From a virus: DNA of 37,043 nucleotides. The stretch covers positions 1-37,043 of the IMG/VR virus record IMGVR_UViG_3300042305_000537; one strand, given 5' to 3'. The translations under genes and the position numbers were made by a program. Under the pieces are notes generated by a model. The model was given only the letters and a program-made list of their open reading frames with translations. It was not told where the DNA came from and did no database searches. Position 1 is the first letter of the stretch, and every line of letters begins with the position of its first letter. Shown in pieces: positions 1 through 5,720 of this stretch.

Positions 1-127
1 CGGATTCGGTGCGCTTATCGGTTTCGGTTTGGGTAGGGTGCAAAATTAGGCGCGTTAATTATCAGCGTTTTATAAAATAATTTGCATTTATTTTTGTTTT
101 CGTATTGCAGATTTAAAAAAGTGTTGT
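1..127. repeat. Terminal direct repeat, left copy (contig overlap)
   Basis: These 127 bases are repeated exactly at 36917-37043. They contain the last 15 codons and stop of the spanin-like gene and the first part of the promoter at 105-134. A repeat of exactly 127 bases that cuts a gene and a promoter looks like the k-mer overlap left when an assembler closes a circle, so the genome is probably circular or circularly permuted with 36,916 unique bases. A true short terminal repeat is possible but less likely. Confidence 0.9.
2..49 (+). CDS. 3' end of spanin-like membrane protein (duplicate of 36918-36965)
   Basis: This is the last 15 codons plus TAG stop of the gene annotated in full at 36321-36965, present here only because the contig ends overlap. 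On the circular genome it is not a separate gene. It encodes the Gly-rich C-terminal hydrophobic stretch GFGALIGFGLGRVQN. Confidence 0.9.
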   Translation, partial: GFGALIGFGLGRVQN

Positions 128-134
128 ATGTTTG
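105..134 (+). promoter_or_regulatory. Bacteroidota-type promoter P1
   Basis: TTG at 105-107 and TATGTTTG at 127-134 are separated by 19 bases, matching the Bacteroidota -33/-7 consensus (TTTG ... TAnnTTTG). The element TTGCAGATT around the -33 box recurs in the promoters at 5263 and 24891. It drives the small gene starting at 163. The leader 138-162 is identical over 25 bases to 24925-24949 and carries a 5-bp inverted repeat GTGTT/AACAC that could be an operator. Confidence 0.85.
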
Positions 135-162
135 CAGTGTTAAACAATTAAACACTTACACA

Positions 163-369
163 ATGACAACTTCAATCACAACAACAAAACTTCGCAACGG
201 TGTAACAGTATTAGCTAAAGCTGATAAGTTTGGTATAAACGCCGTAGGTTACACAAACCTAAAACAAGCCAACGCCCGCCAAATTAAACTTACTTTAGAG
301 GGTATTGATTGCTCAGTTTACCGCACGCCAACTAACCTATCGGTAACCTACATTAAAATAAATTCCTAA
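163..369 (+). CDS. Small phage protein of unknown function (68 aa)
   Basis: The start is ATG 163, which lies 29 bases after the TATGTTTG element and follows an A/C-rich leader typical of Bacteroidota. An in-frame upstream start would place the promoter inside the coding region. The product is small and polar, with no membrane segment or recognisable catalytic motif; the segment YTNLKQANA resembles short Bacteroidota phage proteins seen near early promoters, but I cannot name a function. It has its own promoter and its own terminator (377-404), making it a single-gene transcription unit, one of four in this genome. Its position at the start of the gene-dense early block suggests early expression, which is inference. 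Confidence 0.75.
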   Translation: MTTSITTTKLRNGVTVLAKADKFGINAVGYTNLKQANARQIKLTLEGIDCSVYRTPTNLSVTYIKINS

Positions 370-376
370 CCCCCAC

Positions 377-404
377 GGGCGGCTAATAACCGCCCTTTCT
401 TTTT
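377..404 (+). terminator. Rho-independent terminator
   Basis: GGGCGG (377-382) pairs with CCGCCC (390-395) around the loop CTAATAA, followed by a T-rich tail (396-404). It closes the single-gene unit at 163-369. The same GGGCGG-CTAA type of hairpin occurs at 5516-5536. Confidence 0.85.
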
Positions 405-426
405 AAACCTTTAAACACTTATAAAC

Positions 427-726
427 GTGGACACAGTAACCATTTTCCGCAACTACGAAAACACCGAATTTTATTTTTACGACCACCTTAGCGGCGTTAT
501 GACGATGCTCGTTAACGACGGCTGCATGAAAGGAATTTACACCCGATGCGATTCAGGCGCGGCTAACTTAGCGCGTAAATTTCACCGCGAACAGGTCGAA
601 GGCGTACCAAATGAGCACCGACTATTTGAGCCTTTAGAGCGCGCAAAATTTAGCGACCTTTTCATCGAGGTTATCGACGGCATTAACCGCAACCTCGTAC
701 ACGCGATTCAATCCGAGAACCTTTAA
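427..726 (+). CDS. Hypothetical protein (99 aa)
   Basis: The reading frame opens with GTG 427, 22 bases after the terminator T-tract, preceded by an A-rich leader; I see no better in-frame ATG near the 5' end. The N-terminal third is aromatic (FRNYENTEFYFYDHLSG) and the rest is charged, without membrane segments or known catalytic motifs. It is followed after 25 bases by the putative ssDNA-binding protein gene and is probably co-transcribed with it. Base composition matches its downstream neighbours. Function is unknown; the location suggests an accessory role in replication or early takeover, which is inference only. Confidence 0.7.
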   Translation: MDTVTIFRNYENTEFYFYDHLSGVMTMLVNDGCMKGIYTRCDSGAANLARKFHREQVEGVPNEHRLFEPLERAKFSDLFIEVIDGINRNLVHAIQSENL

Positions 727-751
727 TTTTTAACCCTTAATACTTTTTAAA

Positions 752-1426
752 ATGGCTTTAACAGCTCCAACAGGCGGCAACGCCGCACGACAAATTGCGC
801 CCGAAGGTTTATACCCAGCGCGCTGCTATCAAATTATTGACCTCGGAACGTCCGAGCAGGGCGGTAACTTTCCCGGTAAAAAGCGCAAAGTTCAATTCCT
901 ATTTGAACTGCCAACCGAGAAAGCGGTATTTAACGACGACAAAGGCGAACAGCCGTACTACGTTCGCAGCATCTACACGTTAAGCATGAATGAAAAGGCG
1001 TTATTACGCCGCGATGTTTCGGCGTGGTTAGGTAAGAAAATGACCGACGGCGAGGCGGCTAAGTTCGATATTTTTACACTACTGGGTAAAACGTGCATGG
1101 TAAACGTTACGCACGTAACCAAAGGCGAGAATACCTATGCAAACATTATGAGCATAACGCCGATGCCAAAGGGCTTAACGTGTCCCGAACCGATTAACGA
1201 GGCTTATGTTTATTCGCCCACCGAACATAATCAAGAAACATTCGCAAAGCTACCCGAGTTCATTCAGGATAAAATCAAAGAATCGGACGAATACATTAAA
1301 ATGACGGCGGCGAATTTTAAAAACGATTTCACCCCTAAAACACAACCGCCCGCGAACTTTGAGCAGTTACCAGACATCGACGATATATTCGGACAAAAAG
1401 CGGCTAACGACTTACCGTGGGATTAA
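752..1426 (+). CDS. Putative phage ssDNA-binding protein (OB-fold-like, DUF669-like)
   Basis: The 224-residue product begins with a disordered, Ala/Gly-rich stretch, then has a beta-rich core (residues about 18-130) with the pattern LYPARCYQIIDLG, KRKVQFLFELP and LLGKTCMVNVTH. These alternating beta-strands, followed by a C-terminal tail ending in acidic residues (LPDIDDIF, NDLPWD), are the hallmarks of phage ssDNA-binding or annealing-associated proteins. The acidic, Trp-containing C-terminus is like the protein-interaction tip of SSBs. It lies directly upstream of a DUF1351-like protein and near two nucleases and a helicase, so a role in replication or recombination is reasonable. I infer the function from pattern and context; the exact family was not verified. 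Confidence 0.6.
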   Translation: MALTAPTGGNAARQIAPEGLYPARCYQIIDLGTSEQGGNFPGKKRKVQFLFELPTEKAVFNDDKGEQPYYVRSIYTLSMNEKALLRRDVSAWLGKKMTDGEAAKFDIFTLLGKTCMVNVTHVTKGENTYANIMSITPMPKGLTCPEPINEAYVYSPTEHNQETFAKLPEFIQDKIKESDEYIKMTAANFKNDFTPKTQPPANFEQLPDIDDIFGQKAANDLPWD

Positions 1427-1434
1427 ATAATTAA

Positions 1435-1455
1435 GGGGCGGTAAAATGCCGCCCC
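1435..1455 (+). other. GC-rich intergenic hairpin
   Basis: GGGGCGG (1435-1441) pairs perfectly with CCGCCCC (1449-1455) around TAAAATG. There is no T-tract afterwards, so it is not a standard terminator; it may stabilise mRNA 3' ends or act as an attenuator between the 752 and 1481 genes. Confidence 0.6.
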
Positions 1456-1480
1456 TCACACATCAGTAAAACAGAACTAC

Positions 1481-2143
1481 ATGAACTCACTTGCAAAGGT
1501 ACAAATACCAATCGAAAAAATCTACTTAGCGATAAATTCGCCTCAAGTATTAAACGCACAAGCAATAATTAAACGCAATGCCGAAGCGTTAACCATTAAC
1601 AGCGCAACCGATTACAGCGCATTGAACACAGCCGTAAAAAATGTTAACGACGCGGTTAAGGCAATCGAAGCCGCACGTAAGGAAGTAACCACGCCGCTCG
1701 AGCATTTCAAAAAGGAACTTATCAAACTCGAAAAGGATGCCACCGCGCCGCTAATCGAATTTATCGAAGATGCTAAAAAACGCATGGTACAATATTACGA
1801 ACGTTTAGAAGCCGAACAGGAAGCCGCCGAGGCAAAGTTAAAAGCCGAAGCCGCTGCGAGCTTGAAGCAAGCCGAATCGGTTAACGATATTATGGCAGCG
1901 TTTACCGATAAGCTATTTGCCACCACCGTAGAAAACAACCAAACGAAAAACATACGCACCACATTAAAGGCGCGAATCGTTGGCGAGGTTGACTGGATTA
2001 AAGTTTTATCCGTTCAGTTTGCGCATAACAACCTAACGCCTGAGGATTTAATCGTAGGGCTGCCAAAGGCAATGAAAGAACTCGGCGTGGATAGTATAGC
2101 AGGGGTTGAATTATACGAACACAAAACGCAAGTAATCCGATGA
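1481..2143 (+). CDS. DUF1351-like coiled-coil protein, recombination-associated
   Basis: The 220-residue product has a helical N-terminal half (VNDAVKAIEAARKEVTTPLE, residues 54-73) that matches the general layout of DUF1351-type phage proteins. It continues into a strong Glu/Lys/Ala coiled coil (residues about 75-140) and ends in a small C-terminal domain resembling the DUF1351 tail (LKARIVGEVDWIKVL). In other phages this family lies beside single-strand annealing proteins, SSBs and exonucleases. Here it sits between the SSB-like gene and a PD-(D/E)XK exonuclease gene cluster, so it is probably part of the recombination module. No recognisable RecT/ERF annealing protein is present. The start is ATG 1481; its stop overlaps the next start by four bases (ATGA). 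Confidence 0.6.
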   Translation: MNSLAKVQIPIEKIYLAINSPQVLNAQAIIKRNAEALTINSATDYSALNTAVKNVNDAVKAIEAARKEVTTPLEHFKKELIKLEKDATAPLIEFIEDAKKRMVQYYERLEAEQEAAEAKLKAEAAASLKQAESVNDIMAAFTDKLFATTVENNQTKNIRTTLKARIVGEVDWIKVLSVQFAHNNLTPEDLIVGLPKAMKELGVDSIAGVELYEHKTQVIR

Positions 2144-2562
2144 GAATAGACGATAACACCGCTTTAGTCGAAGATAGTTTCGGTAATGCTATAATCGTAC
2201 GCCGTGGGGGTAACACCCTGCGGCTATCGATACGGCTTTCAAAAAGCCCTAAAGAGCGCAAAATCGGCGAAATAGATATGCCAACGCGAACGCTAACTGT
2301 AACGCGCAACCGGGCAAAGCATCTTTTACAAAAGGGTAACGCCTACGGCTTAAACCATAAGTTAATAGCTGAAGCAACGCGCTTCGATACGGTGCGAATA
2401 GTTGACGATTTCGGGCGCTGGGATATACCGCGTGAGTACATACTCGAAAACGGCAAATTTCTTTTATTTGCAAAGCAGGGTTTCGAACTACAAATCTTTA
2501 TTTCACTTGAACAAATACAACAATTTAAACATGAAACAGACGGCAACGGATTACCTATATGA
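2140..2562 (+). CDS. Hypothetical protein (140 aa)
   Basis: It starts at an ATGA overlap with the preceding gene, a typical translational-coupling junction. The product looks beta-rich, with two similar segments: DDNTALVEDSFGNAIIVRRG near the N-terminus and FDTVRIVDDFGRWDIPREYI near residues 80-100. The middle is basic. No catalytic motif or membrane segment is visible. The 3' end overlaps the next gene (start 2531) by 32 bases. It lies within the recombination/replication block and is likely co-expressed, but I do not recognise the family. Confidence 0.65.
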   Translation: MRIDDNTALVEDSFGNAIIVRRGGNTLRLSIRLSKSPKERKIGEIDMPTRTLTVTRNRAKHLLQKGNAYGLNHKLIAEATRFDTVRIVDDFGRWDIPREYILENGKFLLFAKQGFELQIFISLEQIQQFKHETDGNGLPI

Positions 2563-2785
2563 CCAATTTTTGAAAGCCTTTATCGAATACGTCGAGGAAA
2601 AAATCGACGGGGCTAAGTTCAGCGAGTTAATGATTGAGGCGCGGGTTAAATCTCAAATAATGGAAAGAGAACAAATAATGCTTGCTCATGAATTTGGGGC
2701 AATCAATTATCAAGGTGGTGAAGATAATTTTAAATTCTTTCAAGAAAATGACCACTATTATAATGAACAATACCCCAAATTATGA
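2531..2785 (+). CDS. Hypothetical acidic small protein (84 aa)
   Basis: I chose ATG 2531 because it is preceded by the A-rich stretch AACAATTTAAAC usual for this genome; starting further upstream would bury it in the previous gene. The product is helical and acidic (FIEYVEEKIDGAKFSELMIE near the N-terminus), ending in a Asn/Tyr/Gln-rich tail. The last 45 codons are more AT-rich than their surroundings, suggesting a recently acquired or fast-evolving 3' half. It overlaps the exonuclease start at 2782 by four bases. Function unknown. Confidence 0.6.
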   Translation: MKQTATDYLYDQFLKAFIEYVEEKIDGAKFSELMIEARVKSQIMEREQIMLAHEFGAINYQGGEDNFKFFQENDHYYNEQYPKL

Positions 2786-3363
2786 CACGCGACCAATACA
2801 TTAAACACCCAGCAATTAGCGCAAGCCGTATTAAACGATTCTACACGGGCGACATAAGCTACGCACAAAAGGCGCTAACCGAGGGCGCGGCATTTCATTT
2901 CGATTTACTTGAGCAGCCGTTCGACGATATGCCGCCCGGTACGCAAAACGTTTATAATGCGATTCACGAGGTTGCGATGTTAGGCGAACTATTCGACAAA
3001 GCGCAGCATGAATACATCGCGTTAAATAACGTAACGATAGGCGGTATAACGGTCGAGGGTAAGGGCATGATGGATTTGTGTTGGTTAGAGCGTGGTATTA
3101 TTGCCGATGTTAAAACAACGAGCGCTAAAAATATTCAGGCTTTCGCCTCCGATATGGTTAAACATTGTAACCACGTTCAGGCGGTTTGGTATTCGCTCCT
3201 TATGGGTTTCGACCCACGGCAATTTTACTACATAGGCGTACCGCCAAAGGTTAAAAAGTCGGGCAATTTTAAAGACCTGTATTTATACCGCCATAACGAT
3301 TTAGAAATCGAAAGCGCAACGCAGTTAATCATTAACTATTTACACAATGGCACAAACGGGTAA
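2782..3363 (+). CDS. PD-(D/E)XK exonuclease (DUF3799/RecE-lambda exo-like)
   Basis: The 193-residue protein shows the ordered motifs of the PD-(D/E)XK nuclease fold. GAAFH (35-39) matches the helix with the G..xH signature, VEGKGMMD (91-98) supplies the first acidic residue D98, IADVKTT (107-113) is the D-x-K core with D109 and K111, and HVQAVWYSLLMGF (131-143) is the Gln-helix. The start AISASRIKRF resembles the N-terminal SxSxL/I motif of RecE-type and DUF3799 nucleases. It is expected to degrade dsDNA ends 5'-3' to give single strands for annealing recombination or genome processing. It sits between the SSB/DUF1351 genes and a VRR-NUC nuclease. At 193 residues it is short but complete, lacking extra N-terminal domains. 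Confidence 0.8.
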   Translation: MTRDQYIKHPAISASRIKRFYTGDISYAQKALTEGAAFHFDLLEQPFDDMPPGTQNVYNAIHEVAMLGELFDKAQHEYIALNNVTIGGITVEGKGMMDLCWLERGIIADVKTTSAKNIQAFASDMVKHCNHVQAVWYSLLMGFDPRQFYYIGVPPKVKKSGNFKDLYLYRHNDLEIESATQLIINYLHNGTNG

Positions 3364-3598
3364 GTATGGCACGTATGAGTTTATGCAGCTCATTTCAGAG
3401 GCTAATAAGCACATTAAGTATATGCCGCATAGTGGCATAGGCTATAAAAAAAGATTACTAAAATGCGCCGAGTTTTGGTGGACGCATAAAGGTACAATAC
3501 CAGCCGCAACGGTGGCAATCCTTTTACAAGTTGAACGAACTGATTTAATACGTTTAATCGATGGACAAATCAAAGAAAGAGGCGCTAACATACGCTGA
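3347..3598 (+). CDS. Small helical protein, possible DNA-binding (83 aa)
   Basis: It begins at ATG 3347, overlapping the exonuclease 3' end by 17 bases. The protein is basic and mostly helical; the C-terminal half (IPAATVAILLQVERTDLIRL) has the spacing of a helix-turn-helix, suggesting DNA binding, but no clear family match comes to mind. It overlaps the following gene by 38 bases in another frame. The compact arrangement with nuclease genes on both sides suggests a replication or recombination accessory role, which is inference. Confidence 0.6.
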   Translation: MAQTGKYGTYEFMQLISEANKHIKYMPHSGIGYKKRLLKCAEFWWTHKGTIPAATVAILLQVERTDLIRLIDGQIKERGANIR

Positions 3599-3824
3599 AG
3601 ACCTCGGCGACCTTACCGAGTTTATCGGACACACTTATAAGAACGTCGCCTCTTACATACTTTCGTGCGGGTTTGAATATTTAGAATGTAATTTTAAGTA
3701 CCGTAAGGTGTTTAATGATTATGATGGCAACCGCTGTATTTTAATCGATTTGTACGACGAAACCACAGCCGAAAAGGGGCGCGTCGAGTTTATGATAGTA
3801 TGCAACAATATTTATAAGCGATGA
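3561..3824 (+). CDS. Hypothetical protein (87 aa)
   Basis: The start ATG 3561 lies inside the previous gene and is followed by a Lys-rich N-terminus. The C-terminal part is beta-rich (RCILIDLYDETT, GRVEFMIVCNNIY) and contains several Cys and Tyr residues, but no known motif. Its stop overlaps the next start with ATGA (3821-3824), so expression is probably coupled to the VRR-NUC gene. I do not recognise the family. Confidence 0.6.
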   Translation: MDKSKKEALTYAEDLGDLTEFIGHTYKNVASYILSCGFEYLECNFKYRKVFNDYDGNRCILIDLYDETTAEKGRVEFMIVCNNIYKR

Positions 3825-4210
3825 AACGCCCACCACGCGAAAGCGATATTTACACCGCGATTTCAAAGTATATGCAATACAAACACCCCGAAATACTATT
3901 TCGGTTTGATTTCAGCGCGGGTACGAAAATGAGCGTAGGGCAAGCAAGGGTACACAAATCGATGAATCCGCATCGAGGTTACCCCGACTTATTTATAGCC
4001 GCCCCGCGTGGTAAATTTTGCGGTTTGTTTATCGAAATCAAAAAGGGCGATTTTAAGCCGTTTAAACGCGATGGAACGTTAAAACAAGATGAACACCTAA
4101 CCGAACAATTCGAAGTCCTTACGCGGCTTAAAAACGCGGGTTTTGAGGCATTGTTTTGCTCGGGGTTAGATGAATGCCTAAACACAATTGAAAACTATTT
4201 GAATCAATAA
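3821..4210 (+). CDS. VRR-NUC domain nuclease
   Basis: The 129-residue protein fits the minimal stand-alone VRR-NUC family. It has an N-terminal Glu (E7, in RESDI), the GYPDLFI motif (53-59, D56), IEIKKG (71-76, E72 and K74) and a downstream Gln (Q96) followed by the helix-strand pair NAGFEALFCSGLDECL. These residues form the PD-(D/E)XK metal site. Phage VRR-NUC proteins are structure-specific nucleases, some acting as Holliday-junction resolvases, so it may resolve branched replication or recombination intermediates before packaging. It is the second PD-(D/E)XK nuclease in the block; length and motifs indicate an intact gene. Confidence 0.85.
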   Translation: MKRPPRESDIYTAISKYMQYKHPEILFRFDFSAGTKMSVGQARVHKSMNPHRGYPDLFIAAPRGKFCGLFIEIKKGDFKPFKRDGTLKQDEHLTEQFEVLTRLKNAGFEALFCSGLDECLNTIENYLNQ

Positions 4211-4211
4211 C

Positions 4212-4469
4212 ATGAAAACACTTTACACCTTATGCGCTTCGGCGCTATTGTTTACCAGTTGCGAGCGTTGTTTTGAATGTCGAATAATGCAGAAAGGAAC
4301 TAACCAATACGGGCAAATGCAATCGCAGCCGCCTATTATTACAGAGCAATGCGGATTAACTCGGCGCGAAATTCGTAAGTATGTTGAGCAAACCAGTACG
4401 ACTACAACCGTTATAATCGGAAATAAAGCCTACAAAACCGAAACAACGGTTATATGTAACGAGCAATAA
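4212..4469 (+). CDS. Phage-encoded lipoprotein
   Basis: The 85-residue product has a classic type II signal peptide: positive start (MK), a hydrophobic stretch and the lipobox LFTSC with the acylated Cys at residue 17. The mature part is about 68 residues with two further Cys near the N-terminus (ERCFEC), another at CGL and a Thr-rich segment. It starts one base after the VRR-NUC stop. Small lipoproteins in phage early regions are known in some systems to block superinfection or injection; that role here is an inference from location and localisation. The sequence family is not recognised. Confidence 0.75.
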   Translation: MKTLYTLCASALLFTSCERCFECRIMQKGTNQYGQMQSQPPIITEQCGLTRREIRKYVEQTSTTTTVIIGNKAYKTETTVICNEQ

Positions 4470-4474
4470 TTTTG

Positions 4475-4482
4475 TATATTTG
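4475..4482 (+). promoter_or_regulatory. Probable -7 promoter element upstream of a structured leader
   Basis: TATATTTG (4475-4482) is a perfect TAnnTTTG element just after the lipoprotein stop. A clear -33 TTTG is not visible at the usual spacing. It would start transcription about 110 bases before ATG 4599, giving an unusually long, structured 5' leader. Confidence 0.5.
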
Positions 4483-4485
4483 AAA

Positions 4486-4598
4486 CGTTTAGACGTCGAA
4501 ACCTAAACGAAACGAAATTAACTTACCGCCCTTTGGGTTTACGAGGCAAGGTGTATCCGAGCCGTTTCGACCGTAAATTTCAAAGGGCTTTCTTTATT
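4486..4598 (+). promoter_or_regulatory. Structured 5' leader with terminator-like stem
   Basis: CGTTTAG (4486-4492) can pair with CTAAACG (4503-4509). GCCCTTTG (4529-4536) pairs perfectly with CAAAGGGC (4581-4588), followed by TTTCTTT, which resembles an intrinsic terminator with a 44-base loop. CGAAACG (4508-4514) can instead pair with CGTTTCG (4563-4569), which interleaves with the terminator stem. The mutually incompatible pairings suggest attenuation control of the replication gene at 4599. Confidence 0.45.
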
Positions 4599-5231
4599 AT
4601 GAAAGATTCAATGGTAATTTACCGCTCGTTTTATGAAGCCTTAAACGGCTTACCTGAGCAAAACCGTTTAGAGGTTTGGGCGGCAATATGTGAACTCGGT
4701 TTTAATGGAGTTGAGGTTGAGTTAATCGGATTAAGTAAAACGATTTTTATGCTTATAAAGCCTCAAATCGAAGCAAATAACCGAAAGGCAATCGCAGGTA
4801 AAAACAACGGTTATTTAGGCGCTGAACATGGTAAAAAGGGAGGGCGACCACGAAGCGAAAAACCCCCAACGAAACCCACTAAAAACCCCCAACAAAACCC
4901 TCAAGAAACCCCCAACAAACCCACTAATGTAAATGTAAATGCTAATGTAAATGAGAATGATAATGTAAATGCTAATGCTAACTTTAAAAAGTGGGGCAAA
5001 GACGATTTGATTAAATCAATGACACCTTACGCTGAACGCTACCCTAAAAATATGCTGAACGAGTTTTTTAACTATTGGGCAGAACCTTTAGCAAATGGCA
5101 AACTAAGGCTAACGGCTCAAGATGCTTGGGATACTGGGCGAAGGTTAGTAACATGGAGCAAACGCGATAAAGAAAACAAACCACAAAACGCCGTAGTAAC
5201 ACGCGCCTCGATGGGGGTTAAGATGCAGTAA
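4599..5231 (+). CDS. DUF6291-like phage replication protein
   Basis: I place the start at ATG 4599, directly after the leader hairpin; the TTG further upstream would translate through the hairpin. Residues 1-75 (MVIYRSFYEALNGLPEQNRL and IFMLIKPQIEANNRKA) match the DUF6291 pattern seen in phage and Bacteroidota replication-region proteins. A Pro/Asn-rich linker follows (about residues 86-128, with NVNANVNEND-type repeats coded by hexamers), then a C-terminal globular domain with the Trp-rich stretch AQDAWDTGRRLVTWSK. This N-domain, linker, C-domain plan is that of phage replication initiator/helicase-loader proteins, and DnaB is encoded shortly after. The function is inferred. Confidence 0.65.
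   Translation: MKDSMVIYRSFYEALNGLPEQNRLEVWAAICELGFNGVEVELIGLSKTIFMLIKPQIEANNRKAIAGKNNGYLGAEHGKKGGRPRSEKPPTKPTKNPQQNPQETPNKPTNVNVNANVNENDNVNANANFKKWGKDDLIKSMTPYAERYPKNMLNEFFNYWAEPLANGKLRLTAQDAWDTGRRLVTWSKRDKENKPQNAVVTRASMGVKMQ
4922..4981 (+). repeat. Intragenic AATGTA/AATGCT hexamer repeats
   Basis: About ten imperfect tandem hexamers (AATGTA, AATGCT, AATGAG, AATGAT) code for the Val-Asn/Ala-Asn linker of the replication protein. In lambdoid phages the origin iterons lie inside the initiator gene, so this AT-rich direct-repeat tract is a plausible origin; it may equally be only a flexible linker. Confidence 0.6.
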
Positions 5232-5262
5232 GAAAAATATTTTTAAAATAATTTAGAAAACG

Positions 5263-5293
5263 TTTGCAGATTCAAAATATAGTTGTATGTTTG
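5263..5293 (+). promoter_or_regulatory. Bacteroidota-type promoter P2
   Basis: TTTG (5263-5266) and TATGTTTG (5286-5293) are separated by 19 bases. The -33 region TTTGCAGATTCAAAA is the same as in the promoter at 24891. It serves the small gene at 5315 and possibly the DnaB operon. Confidence 0.85.
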
Positions 5294-5314
5294 CTGAACC
5301 AAAACACACACACC

Positions 5315-5509
5315 ATGACACTCGAACAATTCACAGCAACAGCAACAGCAAAAATGGAAACCTTACCAACTAACGATTTAATGGTTGAGGTTAAAAAATT
5401 AGCAAACGATTTTTCAAATGCGGCTTCAATAGTTATGGATGTAGCCCTCGATATTTTAATGGAGCGTTTACCTGAAAGCGAATTTGTAAATTTCTGCGAT
5501 AGCTTATAA
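5315..5509 (+). CDS. Small acidic protein of unknown function (64 aa)
   Basis: ATG 5315 follows an A/C-rich leader 21 bases after the -7 element; the upstream in-frame start would lie inside the promoter. The product is a short, acidic, probably all-helical protein (VEVKKLANDFSNAASIVMDV) with no known motif. It forms a single-gene unit with its own promoter and the hairpin at 5516-5536, like those at 163, 24951 and 26785. A regulatory or host-takeover role is possible from the layout only. Confidence 0.7.
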   Translation: MTLEQFTATATAKMETLPTNDLMVEVKKLANDFSNAASIVMDVALDILMERLPESEFVNFCDSL

Positions 5510-5515
5510 AAACAA

Positions 5516-5536
5516 AGGGCGGCTAACCACCGCCCT
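5516..5536 (+). terminator. Hairpin / weak terminator
   Basis: AGGGCGG (5516-5522) pairs with CCGCCCT (5530-5536) around CTAACCA, nearly the same stem and loop as 377-395. It lacks a strong T-tract (CTAATTCC follows), so read-through to the genes at 5568 and 5721 is likely. Confidence 0.6.
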
Positions 5537-5567
5537 CTAATTCCAAACCCTTAAAACTAAAAAAATC

Positions 5568-5711
5568 ATGCTTTACGTTAGAACCCCTTTACATGGTAAC
5601 GAGTTCAAAGTTTGCGACGAACTAACCGACGAAATAGTAGCAATATTCTTTACTCAACAGGATGCAATCGATTTTGTAAACTGGAAAACAAAAAAAGAAA
5701 TTGTTTTTTGA
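5568..5711 (+). CDS. Small ORF (47 aa), hypothetical
   Basis: ATG 5568 is preceded by an A-rich stretch (ACTAAAAAAATC), the usual start context here, and the frame runs to TGA 5709-5711, nine bases before the helicase start. The product (starting MLYVRTPLHGNEFKVCDE) ends with FFTQQDAIDFVNWKTKKE, similar in style to the C-terminus of the small protein at 24951 (SEKNAIKWANKVLG). It is too short to classify. The good start context and the snug fit between hairpin and helicase gene support it being real. Confidence 0.6.
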   Translation: MLYVRTPLHGNEFKVCDELTDEIVAIFFTQQDAIDFVNWKTKKEIVF

Positions 5712-5720
5712 TAGCCTAAA

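Noticed and set aside
1-127. Phage attachment site or cos-type terminal repeat
   Set aside because: The repeat splits a gene and promoter with no integrase in the genome, and its length points to assembly overlap.
4862-4981. CRISPR-like array
   Set aside because: The units are short hexamers or C-rich runs without spacers and lie in a coding frame for a Pro/Asn linker.
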